From assembly GCF_963678835.1 (NCBI RefSeq), contig NZ_OY787470.1, positions 682,001-746,000 on the forward strand: DNA of 64,000 nt, given 5' to 3'. Of this stretch, positions 26,150 to 35,332 are shown piece after piece. The stretch's first letter is position 1, and every line of letters starts with the position of its first letter. The notes below the pieces were generated by a model. It had not been told where the DNA came from, made no database searches, and saw only the letters and a list, made by a program, of their open reading frames with translations. The translations under genes were made by a program, and so were the position numbers. Source of the DNA: an uncultured Desulfuromonas sp. (GTDB taxonomy: Bacteria > Desulfobacterota > Desulfuromonadia > Desulfuromonadales > Desulfuromonadaceae).

Positions 26150-26947
26150 TTAAATATGCCTGCATCTTAGAGTCGGGCAGCACTGCTGGAGTGCCGCGAT
26201 CAGCCGGTCCATGTCGTCAAATGTATTATCCGTTGTTTCGTCGGGCCGTTGCACCACGATCACCCGGCACTGTTCCTGGCGGGCGGCTTCGAGCTTTTCC
26301 GCCACGCCACCGGCACGGCCGCTGTCCTTGGTGACCAGTACGCCGATGTGGTAATGGCGGATCAGGGCACGGTTCTGTTCGAGGCTGAACGGGCCGCGCC
26401 CGAAGATGCGCCCCTGCTCGGCTAACCCAGATTGCTCACAGGCGGCCACGGCTTCGGGATGATTGAGCATGCGAGCATAGAGTGCGATGCCGTTGCGCTG
26501 GGCCGCCGCCACATAGGGGGCGAGATGACGCGAGCCGGTGGTGAGTAGCACCGGCCGCCCGTCGGCGCAGGCCAGCTGTGCCGCTTCGTCATGATCGCGG
26601 GCCGTCACCACGTCGCCGGACGCCTCCACCAACGCCCGGCGCTGATAGCGCAGGTAGGGGCGCTGGCTGTGCGCGGCCGCGTCCCGTGCCGCCTGATGCA
26701 CGTCGCGGGCATAGGGATGGGTGGCGTCGATCACCGCCATCATCCGCTCTTGGTCGATCAACGCAGCAAGCTGGTCGCGGTCCAAACGGCCACAGCGGCG
26801 GTGGATGGCCGGATGATCACCGACAGCGAGAGCCGCATCCGTGGCCGTCGAGACCAACACCTGATAGCCTACCGTGGCCAGTTTGACGGCCAAAGGTGCG
26901 GTTTCACTGGTGCCGCCGAGTAGCAGTATGTGGGGTGCGTCATTCAT
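26150..26947 (-). CDS. cbiJ: (Cobalt-)precorrin-6A reductase
   Basis: 265 aa, CbiJ/CobK family, which reduces precorrin-6A using a pyridine nucleotide. Diagnostic strings are LLLGGTSETAPLA (N-terminal nucleotide-binding loop), VIDATHPYARDVHQAA, YLRYQRRA, VLLTTGSRHL, IFGRGPFS and LVTKDSGRAGG. The start ATG at 26947 has only a weak ribosome site. The gene is separated by a 255-bp gap with two short palindromic repeats from cbiH upstream, so it may depend on read-through. Confidence 0.93.
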   Translation of the reverse strand: MNDAPHILLLGGTSETAPLAVKLATVGYQVLVSTATDAALAVGDHPAIHRRCGRLDRDQLAALIDQERMMAVIDATHPYARDVHQAARDAAAHSQRPYLRYQRRALVEASGDVVTARDHDEAAQLACADGRPVLLTTGSRHLAPYVAAAQRNGIALYARMLNHPEAVAACEQSGLAEQGRIFGRGPFSLEQNRALIRHYHIGVLVTKDSGRAGGVAEKLEAARQEQCRVIVVQRPDETTDNTFDDMDRLIAALQQCCPTLRCRHI

Positions 26948-26984
26948 CCGTTATCGCTTTCAGATGGTGCTCCTGTTTTCCTTC

Positions 26985-27190
26985 TCCCCAAGGGAGAAGG
27001 TGCCCTAACGGGGCGGATGAGGGGGCCTTTGGACTTGATTGCTTCCGCGCCCCTCACCCGTCGCTTCGCGCCACCCTCTCCCAATGGGAGAGGGGATAGT
27101 TTTAGCGAACGTCATCCCTGCGAAGGCAGGGAACCAGTGATTTTAAAAGATTCTGGATTCCGGCCTAAACCATGCCGGAATGACAATCAT
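26985..27190. repeat. Two unrelated short palindromic intergenic repeats
   Basis: The first (about 26985-27095) runs from TTCTCCCCAAGGGAGAAGG to CTCCCAATGGGAGAGG with CCCCTCACCCGTCGCTTCGC between. The second (about 27112-27186) runs from GTCATCCCTGCGAAGGCAGG to CATGCCGGAATGAC. Both types are common intergenic repeats in Proteobacteria. They fill the gap between cbiH and cbiJ. Confidence 0.6.
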
Positions 27191-27202
27191 ATCGCCTTTT
27201 TT

Positions 27203-27952
27203 TCAGTCCCGATTTTGTTCCTGTTTTTGTTCCCCATAGTAGCCGCGCGGCGTCACCATGCGGCCATCCAATACGCAGGTGGTGGAATTGCCGATGATCA
27301 CCACCGAGCGCATGCCCACCTCCTGTTCCAGCAGATGGTCGAGGTCGGTGAGCACCACCTGCTGATCGGCGCTGCCCACGGCTGTGGCAATGCCGACCGG
27401 TGTGGTGCCGGGACGCTGGGCGCGGAAAATGCGCGTCGCCTCTTCGAGCTGCATCACCCGCTTTTTGCTGCGCGGGTTGTACAGCGACACCACCAGATCG
27501 GCGGCGGCCACAGCTTCGAGGCGGGTGACGATCATCTCCCACGGCACCAGCAGATCACTGAGGCTGATGGTGGCGCTGTCGAGCATCAGCGGTGCGCCGA
27601 GCAGGGCTGCTGCCGAGTTGGCTGCGGTCACACCGGGAATCACTTCCATGGCAATGTGGTCGCCATCGGCCGCCGCCATCTCCATGGCCAGCCCGGCCAT
27701 GCCGTACATCCCGGCATCGCCCGATGAAATCAGCGCCACCCGTTTGCCTGAGCGGGCTGCATCGAGGGCGGCGCGGCAGCGCTCGGACTCTTTCATCATC
27801 CCTGAGGTGATCACCTGCTGATCCGTGATCAGGTCGGCAATGCTGCCCACGTAGGGGCCGTAGCCAACGATCACCTCGCTGGCGCAAATGGCCTCGGTGG
27901 CGCGGGCGGTGCGGTCGGCGATGCTGCCGGGGCCTAAGCCAACGAGGGACAG
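27203..27952 (-). CDS. cbiH: (Cobalt-)precorrin-3B C17-methyltransferase (ring contraction)
   Basis: About 249 aa, class III tetrapyrrole methylase of the CobJ/CbiH family. It shows KLSLVGLGPGSIADRTARA at the N-terminus, then VIVGYGPYVGSIADL, RVALISSGDAGMYGMAG, VIPGVTAANSAAALLGAPLM, VVSLYNPRSKKR and VVIIGNSTT. The start is problematic. The homologous N-terminus begins inside the end of cbiG, and no ATG or GTG lies in frame upstream of it. The first in-frame GTG falls after about 30 conserved residues. I give the CTG at 27952 as a provisional start. The frame is -1 relative to cbiG over a GGGAAAAC run, so a frameshifted CbiG-CbiH product is possible. Confidence 0.85.
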   Translation of the reverse strand: MSLVGLGPGSIADRTARATEAICASEVIVGYGPYVGSIADLITDQQVITSGMMKESERCRAALDAARSGKRVALISSGDAGMYGMAGLAMEMAAADGDHIAMEVIPGVTAANSAAALLGAPLMLDSATISLSDLLVPWEMIVTRLEAVAAADLVVSLYNPRSKKRVMQLEEATRIFRAQRPGTTPVGIATAVGSADQQVVLTDLDHLLEQEVGMRSVVIIGNSTTCVLDGRMVTPRGYYGEQKQEQNRD

Positions 27953-28713
27953 TTTTCCCGGGCAATGGCGATGGTGATGCCGTTGAAGGCTGTTTTCTGA
28001 AGTAGTAATGACGTCCTCCGTCCTGCGAGTAGGGCCGCGGGTTCACTCACCGCGGGCAGTTGTACGTGACTGGCGACAAACTCCGAATGGCCGAACGGCC
28101 GCGTGCTGTGGCGGATCAGGTCGGAGTCGATCACCCGAAGCGGGATGTTGAGTTGCGCTGCCGTCCCCAGCAGCCCGACCTCCTCGGCCTTGACATCGGC
28201 TGTGGCGAGAAAGCGCACCCGCTCCAGCGGCAGGTCCAGTCCGGCCAGGGCCGTGGTGACGGCATTGATAATATCTGCGGCGCTTTTGCCCTTGCGGCAA
28301 CCGATGCCGACGATGAGATCCTTGACCGCCTCGGTGGTGGTGGAGATCACCGGTTCCGCGCCGGTGACATTCGACACGGCAATGGCCAGATCATTGGCAC
28401 CGCCCTCATGGCCGCTGAGCACGCTCATGGCATGGCGCGCGCCGACATCAAGGCACACCACGGCCGGATCGCGCAGCTTGCTGTCGACCAGCGGGGCAAT
28501 AGCGCGCACCACCACGCCGCACGGCGCCACATACACCAGGCCGTCGTAGCGGCTGAAAATCTCACCGGTCAGGGCGACAACCCGCTCAAACGGTATCACG
28601 CCGGGCGGGGCGGCAATGGCCTGATGCAGATATTGATCCACGGCCATGTGGGCGGCAATGCGCTGCATCACCTTGAGACCTTGCGGTGAAAAGGTGATCA
28701 CGGCCGTGGTCAT
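27934..28713 (-). CDS. cbiG: Cobalt-precorrin 5A hydrolase
   Basis: 259 aa. CbiG opens the delta-lactone and removes the C2 unit as acetaldehyde in the anaerobic route. Family features are VYVAPCGVVVRAIAPLVDSK, VVCLDVGARHAMSVLSGHEG, GGANDLA and the C-terminal domain IVGIGCRKGKSA. Its length is somewhat short for stand-alone CbiG, which often has an extra central domain. It overlaps cbiF by 4 bp at its start (28710-28713), and its end runs into the cbiH coding region. Cytosolic. Confidence 0.92.
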   Translation of the reverse strand: MTTAVITFSPQGLKVMQRIAAHMAVDQYLHQAIAAPPGVIPFERVVALTGEIFSRYDGLVYVAPCGVVVRAIAPLVDSKLRDPAVVCLDVGARHAMSVLSGHEGGANDLAIAVSNVTGAEPVISTTTEAVKDLIVGIGCRKGKSAADIINAVTTALAGLDLPLERVRFLATADVKAEEVGLLGTAAQLNIPLRVIDSDLIRHSTRPFGHSEFVASHVQLPAVSEPAALLAGRRTSLLLQKTAFNGITIAIARENCPSLA

Positions 28714-29495
28714 GACTCGGCTCCGTCGCTGGCTTCAGCACTGCCATCGGCGCTTCGATAGCCGTGGCTGAAGTGACGGTGATACAGTTTCGACACCGGA
28801 ATATTACGAGATAAGGCCGGGCCGACAATGATCATGGCCGTCTTGGTGATGCCCGCCTCCGTCACCTTGGGCGCGATATCCGTCAAGGTGCCCTCGACGA
28901 TCATTTCATCCGGCCAACTGGCGCGAAAGATCACGCCGATAGGGCAGTCCGCGCCGTAATAGGGGATCAGCTCATCCGCCACCGTGGCCAGCTTGTGCAC
29001 CGACAAAAACAGGCACAGGGTCGATTCGGTGCGTGCCAGCTCGGCCAGCTCCTGCTTGGCGGGCATGGGCGTGCGCCCCGAGGTGCGGCTGAGGATGATG
29101 GTTTGGGCGATCTCCGGCGCGGTGAGTTCAGTCTTGAGCGCGGCCGCCGCAGCCTGAAAGGAGCTGACGCCGGGTACCACCTCGTAGTCGATACCGAGGC
29201 GGTCGAGGACGTTCATTTGTTCACGGATAGCACCGTAAATGGCCGGGTCGCCGGTGTGCAGGCGAATGACGTCGATGTCCTGTTGCTGACCGCTGACGAA
29301 CACCGCCTCGATTTGTTCCAGAGTCATGGAGGCGGAGTCGTGCAGCGCGGCGTCCTTGGGGACCAGGCCGACCACGTCCGGGCTGACCAGGGATCCGGCA
29401 TAAACGCAGATGCGGCACTGGCGCAGCAGGCGCTGGGCCTTGACGGTGAGCAGGTCCGGGTCGCCGGGACCGGCGCCGACGAAGATGACTTTCAT
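28710..29495 (-). CDS. cbiF: (Cobalt-)precorrin-4 C11-methyltransferase
   Basis: 261 aa. It shows KVIFVGAGPGDPDLLTVKAQ at the start, VYAGSLVSPDVV, IRLHTGDPAIYGAIREQM, VVPGVSSFQAAAAALKTELT and RTSGRTPMP, which are the hallmark strings of CobM/CbiF. I use the ATG at 29495, which has AAGGAG 6 nt upstream; a longer frame begins inside repeat DNA. It opens the sub-operon cbiF-cbiG-cbiH, with a MITE directly upstream. Confidence 0.95.
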   Translation of the reverse strand: MKVIFVGAGPGDPDLLTVKAQRLLRQCRICVYAGSLVSPDVVGLVPKDAALHDSASMTLEQIEAVFVSGQQQDIDVIRLHTGDPAIYGAIREQMNVLDRLGIDYEVVPGVSSFQAAAAALKTELTAPEIAQTIILSRTSGRTPMPAKQELAELARTESTLCLFLSVHKLATVADELIPYYGADCPIGVIFRASWPDEMIVEGTLTDIAPKVTEAGITKTAMIIVGPALSRNIPVSKLYHRHFSHGYRSADGSAEASDGAES

Positions 29496-29524
29496 GGGTT
29501 TCTCCTTTTTTATCGCAATTTCGT

Positions 29525-29668
29525 AGTAAACTCGGGACCGTCCCAAGCCTCATCTGGGGCTGTCCCAGATGTTTACGGGCCATGGAACGGTGGCGGTTTG
29601 CACCGCAAAAGCCTGGGACAGCCCCCGTGCGGGGAGAGTCCCGGTTTTGCTGACTTTTCCCTCTAGCT
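29525..29668 (-). repeat. MITE-like repeat family B, copy 5
   Basis: Inverted copy (AAACTCGGGACCGTCCCAAG at the left, GGGGAGAGTCCCGGTTTTGC at the right). It fills the gap between cbiF and the small zinc-finger gene. Confidence 0.85.
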
Positions 29669-29918
29669 AAACCTTGTCTCCAGAAATTTTTTTATTCCTG
29701 ATATTAAGCCAGCCCCATCCGTCACAGGTAAGACACTTTTTTTTGTTGGACGTTCCAGTTCCTCCACAACTGTTACACTCTGTCCAATCATCTGGCCTTA
29801 GCATACTTCTGATGCTCCCTTTTTCGCATTTACCACAACGGTGATTGATGTAATCAATTCCACCAAATGGTTTTTTGCAAAAGGTACACATCGCCTCAGG
29901 TTTTTGCTTTTTTTGCAT
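29667..29918 (-). CDS. Small DnaJ-type zinc-finger protein
   Basis: 83 aa. It has four CxxC pairs: CTFC, CGKC, CNSCGGTGTSNKKKC and CDGWGW. The CxSCGGTGTxxxxKCxTCDGWG pattern is that of the DnaJ central zinc finger, without J or substrate domains. The protein probably binds two zinc ions and a protein partner. AAGGAG lies upstream of the ATG. It sits inside the cobalamin cluster in the same direction but between repeats, so a role in the pathway is uncertain. The DNA is more A+T rich than its neighbours. Confidence 0.7.
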   Translation of the reverse strand: MQKKQKPEAMCTFCKKPFGGIDYINHRCGKCEKGSIRSMLRPDDWTECNSCGGTGTSNKKKCLTCDGWGWLNIRNKKISGDKV

Positions 29919-30212
29919 TGTATTCTCCTTAAAAAATAATGATTTTCTAAAATCATATGGTAAGAGGCTTGCTGAGACAATGTGAAGTAGATGTCAGTCT
30001 ATATGTATAAAACTCCTGTTTTTAAGATGGCGTGTAACAAAAATGATGAACTATCCCGCCGTAATCTACGGGGTATAAACAGCCTGCAAGCTTCGCTAAA
30101 TCACGCAGTGAACTATGGTGTTGAACTCAATTTACGAATAAAATATTTTTACTTCGGGTTTTTACATATTGATGAATCATGTTTTTTTTGGCGAACTTCA
30201 TCCGTTTACATT

Positions 30213-31038
30213 TCTGGTACGCACGTGACGCGGGCTTCCGCGCCCGCACGTCGGGCCACTTTTGCGTCGACAAAAGTGGCGCAAAATCGACTCCCGTCAT
30301 TGCGTCCTACGGGTTCCCTCTCTGCGTTCACTAACATCGCGATGTCGGCAAAACTCGCTGACGCTCAAACATGTTGCCGACAATCATCGCGGTGACCGTT
30401 CTCTTCGTTCGGCGCTACTGAACAGGAGGGCTGGGAAGCACAATAACCTTCTGCCGTAGGGTGGGCACCGTCCCACCCGTTTTGCCGGTGCCACGAAAAA
30501 AATAGAGTGCGGCGTAAGCCTGTTATCAACGTTTTACGCCAGAGTTTCCAACTCGCACGATTCGCCGACCTAAAGGGCGGCGAGCCGAGTCTGTGAAGCA
30601 TCACGGAAACCGACACAGTATAGGTTGATCCAGGGTCAGGAGAAGTTCAGCCGGTTTTTGCATCCTTTTGAGCGGCAAGTCAAAAGGATGTCGCCTGCCG
30701 GGGCGAAACCCGGCGACCTTGACCCTGGTTTTGCTCTTGATTCCTCTGTGGTCCGCATCACGAAACTGATCGCTCCGGCGAACCTCATCTGTTCTCATTG
30801 CTGGTGCCCACATGACGCGGGCTTCCGCGCCCGCACGTCGGGCAACTTTTGCGTCGTCAAAAGTTGCACAAAAACGACTCCCGACCATTGCACCCTCCGG
30901 GTTCCCTCTCTACGTTCACTAACACCGCGATGTCGGCAAGAACTCGGCCTGTGTGCCACAGTCCTCAAACATTTGCCGACGATCATCGCGGTGACCGTTC
31001 ACTGCGTTCGGTGCTGCTGAACGGGAGGACTTTGGTGC
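30213..31038 (-). repeat. Large repeat family C, block 1 (two units, inverted)
   Basis: Two diverged units in the orientation opposite to the blocks at 34 kb, 38 kb and 45 kb. Recognisable segments are GTACGCACGTGACGCGGGCT, CACTTTTGCGTCGACAAAAG, GCGATGTCGGCAAAACTCGC, TTATCAACGTTTTACGCC, GATTCGCCGACCTAAAGGGC and CCTTTTGAGCGGCAAGTCAA. Short reading frames here are by-products of the repeats. The remaining part of the 29919-31047 gap shows nothing else. Confidence 0.85.
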
Positions 31039-31047
31039 AAAATAACT

Positions 31048-31779
31048 CTACTCTTCACATTTGGGCGCAACCAAAATCACCGACAGATGCCCCGTATCTT
31101 CAGGCGCATCGCGCAATTGGTTCAGATCCAGTTCCACCCGCTGCTCAGGTAGCCCGGCACGAGCAACGAACACGCTGCGCTCCAGAGCCTCACACTGATC
31201 GAGCAGCTCAATCAATTGCGCCAGACGACGACCAATTTTCATGATGGCCACACCGCTGCCCGAAGTGATCAACGCGCGCAGCTTTTCCAGATCATTGGCC
31301 GCCGGAATAATGGTCAGCGGCTGCTCCCCTTCACCGAGAGGGCAGCAAGTGAGCGCGGCAATCGCGCTGACGGCGCTGATGCCCGGCACCGTTTCAACCT
31401 GAGCCTGCGGGAACACCGCATACAAGGCGCGCAGCAGGTAGATGTAGGTCGAGTAGAGCAGCGCATCACCCAGCGTAACCAGGGCCACATCCTGCCCGGC
31501 CTGCAAGCGACCGGCGATCTCCAGCGCTGTCTCATGCCAGTGCTGCTGGCGTGTGGCGGCGTGATCGGCCAGGGAAAAGGTCACCGGCACGATGGCGCAA
31601 TCCGCCGCCGCATGGGTGGCGGCAATGTCGGCGACATAGGTTTGACGACTGAGGCGCGAGGTCGGCACGTAGATGGCGTCGCACCGGTTCAGCACGCGCA
31701 CCGCTTTGAGGGTGAGCAGTTCCGGGTCACCGGGGCCGACACCGACGCCGTAAAACGTTCCCTGTTGCGGCTGGGTCAT
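31048..31779 (-). CDS. cbiL: (Cobalt-)precorrin-2 C20-methyltransferase
   Basis: 243 aa class III methylase. FYGVGVGPGDPELLTLKAVR, IYVPTSRLSRQTYVADI, VALVTLGDALLYSTYIYL and VETVPGISAVSAIAA are typical of CobI/CbiL. It overlaps cbiE by 4 bp (31776-31779). A second, more diverged CbiL-like protein lies three genes upstream (33487-34245). This copy keeps the standard motifs (TLGDALLYSTY, PGISA) and is the likelier functional CbiL. Confidence 0.93.
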   Translation of the reverse strand: MTQPQQGTFYGVGVGPGDPELLTLKAVRVLNRCDAIYVPTSRLSRQTYVADIAATHAAADCAIVPVTFSLADHAATRQQHWHETALEIAGRLQAGQDVALVTLGDALLYSTYIYLLRALYAVFPQAQVETVPGISAVSAIAALTCCPLGEGEQPLTIIPAANDLEKLRALITSGSGVAIMKIGRRLAQLIELLDQCEALERSVFVARAGLPEQRVELDLNQLRDAPEDTGHLSVILVAPKCEE

Positions 31780-32408
31780 AGCGTCACCTCCTGATGCAGC
31801 AGAATAATGATGGTGCGCGACGCCAAGCTGGCCTCACGCAATGCCGTGGCATCACATTGTTGAATTTTCTCTTCGGCCAGGGTGAGGTTTTCGCACACCA
31901 CGGCCCGGTAGTCTGTGCCCAACTGATCCAGCAGATCAGCGGCCCACTCGGTGGCAGCCCGAGTACCGGCGAGGATGGCGATTTTGTGCCAGTGACGCAG
32001 CTCGTCAACGGTGGTTTCGGGCGCGCGGCCATGGGCGCTGACGATGCGCAGATCGTTCCAGTCGATGCCCAACCGGGCGCAGGCCACCTGCACCGAGCTG
32101 ATGCCGGGGATCACTTGGCACTGCTCGCGGCCGAAATGCTGCTGAACGCGGCGCGCCAAGCTGAACAGGCCGCTGTCGCCGGACACCAGCACCACCATCT
32201 GTTGGTCGCGGTGTTTTTCCATCTCCACGAGCACAGCCGGGATATCGGCCCCAACGGTCAGCCGCGTGGCTTTGACCTCTGGGAACAGCTCCAGCAGATG
32301 GCGTGCTCCGATCAGTACGTCGGCATCAGTCACGGCGTTGCGAACCGCCGTAGTCAGATAGTCGGCATGGCCGGGGCCGCAACCGGCGATGATAATAGGC
32401 GGTGTCAT
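31776..32408 (-). CDS. cbiE: Cobalt-precorrin-7 C5-methyltransferase
   Basis: 210 aa, single-domain CbiE, corresponding to the N-terminal half of CobL. Seen: IIIAGCGPGHADYLT, VLIGARHLLELFP, VVLVSGDSGLFSLARR, CQVIPGISSVQVACARLGI and DLRIVSAHGR. The C15-methylating and decarboxylating partner CbiT, usually adjacent or fused, is absent here. It overlaps cbiD by 4 bp at its start and cbiL by 4 bp at its end, so it is translationally coupled on both sides. Confidence 0.93.
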   Translation of the reverse strand: MTPPIIIAGCGPGHADYLTTAVRNAVTDADVLIGARHLLELFPEVKATRLTVGADIPAVLVEMEKHRDQQMVVLVSGDSGLFSLARRVQQHFGREQCQVIPGISSVQVACARLGIDWNDLRIVSAHGRAPETTVDELRHWHKIAILAGTRAATEWAADLLDQLGTDYRAVVCENLTLAEEKIQQCDATALREASLASRTIIILLHQEVTL

Positions 32409-33490
32409 AGGCTCTCCTCCTCAAGATGGCGCAGCCAAGGCTGCAAGTCTCCGGCGCTGCCGAGAATATCGCCTTTGAGGTTGATCAACACCACCTGTGG
32501 CAGCCAGGAGGCGGGGAATGTCTCGGCGGTCTTGCGTTGAATCGCTTCGGCGAGGCGATCCGCGACCCGGCGACGCTGCGGGGCGGTCAGTTGTTCCATG
32601 AAGACTCCTTCAACGGTGGTGGTGTCAGCCAAGGAGTGATGTACCACCTGATGGGCCAGATCAGCGACAAAGGGTACGGCACTGTCGGATTGGCCGGAGT
32701 GGGTGTTCCACTGACCCATGGCCAGCTTGGCCAGCTTGCCGGGGTGCCCGAGCATCAGCAGCGCTGCAAATGGGTGCGCTTGCGCCTGTTCGAGCATGTA
32801 GCCCCACTCGTTACTCACCTCCACCACCTGTTGTGCCTTGAGATGGAACGCACGCAGGGCAGCGTTGCGCCCCATGTTGCCGGGTACAAACACCGGGGCG
32901 GTGGTGCCGCTGGCAACGCAAATGTCGAGGGCGCACTTGAGCGACTGCTGCAGGGCCGGAGCGCTGAACGGGCGTACCCGGCCGCTGGTGCCGATGATGG
33001 AGATGCCACCTTCAATGCCGAGTTTTGGATTGAAGGTTTTTGCCGCCAGCTCTTCGCCGCCGTCCACGGCGACGGTGACCGTGACACCGTGATCAGTGAC
33101 CTCGCGAATGGCTGCGGTGATCATGGTGCGCGGCACCGGGTTGATGGCGGCTTCACCGACACCAAGAGCCAGACCGGGCAGGGTGACGGTGCCGACGCCG
33201 GGGCCGGCGCGGAAGATGACCTCCGTGCCACGGCTCGGCGTCAGGCGTACGCGAATCCGTGCGCCGTGGGTGACATCGGGATCGTCACCGGCATCCTTGA
33301 TGATGCTGGCTTCGGCGGTGTCGTTGCTTTGCTCCAGCGACGCCACGGGCCACATCAGACGACTGCCGTCGGGCAACGCGATTTCCACCTGTTCTACCCG
33401 CTCATGGCGAAACAGCAACAAGGCTGCGGCCTTAGCGGCCAGAGCCGCGCAACTGCCGGTGGTGATGCCACCCTTCAGCTCGGCGCTCAT
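32405..33490 (-). CDS. cbiD: Cobalt-precorrin-5B C1-methyltransferase
   Basis: 361 aa, normal length for CbiD, the C1-methyltransferase of the anaerobic route. Seen: LKGGITTGSCAALAAKAAAL at the N-terminus, GVGTVTLPGLALGVGEAAIN, PVPRTMI, PKLGIEGGISIIGTSGRV and MLGHPGKLAKLAMGQWNTHS. I chose the ATG at 33490, which overlaps the stop of the upstream CbiL-like gene (ATGA, 33487-33490). The longer frame upstream is only the antisense end of that gene. Confidence 0.95.
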   Translation of the reverse strand: MSAELKGGITTGSCAALAAKAAALLLFRHERVEQVEIALPDGSRLMWPVASLEQSNDTAEASIIKDAGDDPDVTHGARIRVRLTPSRGTEVIFRAGPGVGTVTLPGLALGVGEAAINPVPRTMITAAIREVTDHGVTVTVAVDGGEELAAKTFNPKLGIEGGISIIGTSGRVRPFSAPALQQSLKCALDICVASGTTAPVFVPGNMGRNAALRAFHLKAQQVVEVSNEWGYMLEQAQAHPFAALLMLGHPGKLAKLAMGQWNTHSGQSDSAVPFVADLAHQVVHHSLADTTTVEGVFMEQLTAPQRRRVADRLAEAIQRKTAETFPASWLPQVVLINLKGDILGSAGDLQPWLRHLEEESL

Positions 33491-34245
33491 GACCCGGCGT
33501 TCTCCTGCCAGCCGCGTTGGCCGATTTTGACGATCAGGGTGGTCATGTAGCTCAACGGCGTCATGGTCCATTGGCTGAGGTCGTCAACCAGCAGTTCGTG
33601 GTCGCCCTGTTCACCGCAGCTCACCAGTCGTGCCTGGCTGAGCAGGTTACGTTGGCGCAGCAGATCCATCAGCGCTTCGATGCAGCCGCCCGCTTTGTAG
33701 AGCACCAGGGTTTCGCAGTGGTCGAGGGCTTGGGCCACGGCGTCAAGGTTGGTGGCGGACATCAGGGTCAGGCGGTCCTCCTGCAGGGTCAGCACTTCGC
33801 CAAAGCGACTGGCCGATGTCTGAAAGGCGCTGATGCCCGGTACCACGTGCAGGAGGTCGGCGGGCATGTGGTTGGCCAGGGCCTGCAACAGGTAGGAGCT
33901 GGTGGCAAAGATCAACGGATCGCCGAGGGTCACCTGGACCACGGATTGCCCTTTTGCGCAGCGTTGCACCACGTCGTCGGCCAGCTGTTGCCAGCGCTGG
34001 CGGGTTCTCTGGTCGTTGCGCTCCATGGGGTAGTTGAGAACGATGATCTCCTGATTGCTGAGGAACGGGCGCACGGCTTCGAGAGCGAGGCTTTTGGTGG
34101 CGGTTCTGGCCTGGGGCGACAGGATGACATCGCATTGTTCGACCAGGCGTGCGGCGCGCAGGGTGAGCAGGTCTGGGGAGCCGGGGCCGATGCCGACGGC
34201 GTAGAAGTGGCCGGGTTGTGGGTTTGTTGCGGTGAACTCTGTCAT
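33487..34245 (-). CDS. Second CbiL-like tetrapyrrole methylase
   Basis: 252 aa, class III methylase closest in layout to precorrin-2 C20-methyltransferase: FYAVGIGPGSPDLLTLRAAR, VVQVTLGDPLIFATSSYLL and LLHVVPGISAFQTSASRFGE. It differs from the other CbiL in the second motif (SPQARTATKSLALEA in place of VPTSRLSRQTYVADI) and has an extended C-terminus. It heads the sub-operon that continues with cbiD, cbiE and cbiL, overlapping cbiD by 4 bp. It may be a paralogue with the same activity, or have taken another methylation in the pathway. The usual enzyme missing here, CbiT, has a different fold. Confidence 0.85.
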   Translation of the reverse strand: MTEFTATNPQPGHFYAVGIGPGSPDLLTLRAARLVEQCDVILSPQARTATKSLALEAVRPFLSNQEIIVLNYPMERNDQRTRQRWQQLADDVVQRCAKGQSVVQVTLGDPLIFATSSYLLQALANHMPADLLHVVPGISAFQTSASRFGEVLTLQEDRLTLMSATNLDAVAQALDHCETLVLYKAGGCIEALMDLLRQRNLLSQARLVSCGEQGDHELLVDDLSQWTMTPLSYMTTLIVKIGQRGWQENAGS

Positions 34246-34662
34246 GCGTTTTCCTTTATGATTACAACTAGTTGTTATTTAGGACTTAAGCTCTTTGCCA
34301 GCGCAAATGGTTCCAAAATGCGAACCATAAAAAGCAAGGTCGCCGGGACTCGCCCCGGCAGGCGACATCCTTTTGACTGGCCGCTCAAAAGGATGCAAAA
34401 ACCGGCTGAACTTCTCCTGAACCTAGATCAACCTGCACTGAGTCTGTTTCCGATGTGCTACACCGATTCGGCTCGCCGCCCTTTAGGTCGGCGAATCGTG
34501 CGTGTCATCATCTTTGACGTAAAACGTTGATAACATACTTCTGCCGCGCTCTATTTCTTCCGTGGCCCCGATCAAACGGGTGGGGCGGTGCCCACCCTGC
34601 AGCAGAGTGTCATTTAGCAGCCCAGCCCTCCCGTTCAGCAGCGCCGAACCCAAGCTCGCGAA

Positions 34663-34865
34663 GAGAGGGAACCCGTAGGGCGCATTGGGGTTGTTATTAA
34701 TCAGATGAACGTGAGCTGTTGCATGAGATTTTTTGCGTCAGCAAGGCAGAGGGCGGAGCCATAGTGGTTCTATGGCGACAACCGATAACGCCGCTGACGT
34801 TAAAAAAGATCTGCAACAACTCCGTGAACTCTGATTGATGACTACCCCTTGGGAGTCGATTTTGC
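34663..34865 (+). repeat. 203-bp sub-repeat, copy 1
   Basis: Copies with almost no changes occur at 35333-35535 and 45427-45629. The core holds an inverted pair, GGAGCCATAGTGGTTCTATG. A 20-codon frame starting ATGGCGACAACCGATAAC (34772) is preserved in all three, without a ribosome site. Confidence 0.9.
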
Positions 34866-35332
34866 TCCCTTTTTGTCGACGCAAAAGTGGCCCGACGTGC
34901 GGGCGCGGAAGCCCGCGTCACGTGCGTACCAACTATGCGAACGGTTGCTCTCTGCCAGAGCAAATGGTTCCAATGTGCGAACCACGGAAAATCAAGACCA
35001 AAGTCAAGGTCGCCGGGATTCGCCCCGGCAGGCGACATCCTTTTGACTGGCCGCTCAAAAGGATGCAAAAACCGGCTTGAACTTCTCCTGGACCTGGCCC
35101 CACCTGCACTGCGTCTGTTTCCATTTTGCTTCACCGATTCGGCTCGCCGCCCTTTAGGTCGGCGAATCATGCGCTTCATCATCTTTGCCGTAAAACGTTG
35201 ATAATAATCGTCCGTCTCTCACTCTTTTTTCCGTGGCACCGATCTAACGGGTGGCCGGTGCCCACCCTACGACCGTGTGTTATTTAGCACCTCAGTCCTC
35301 CCGTTCAGCAGTGCCGAACCCAAGCTAGCGAC

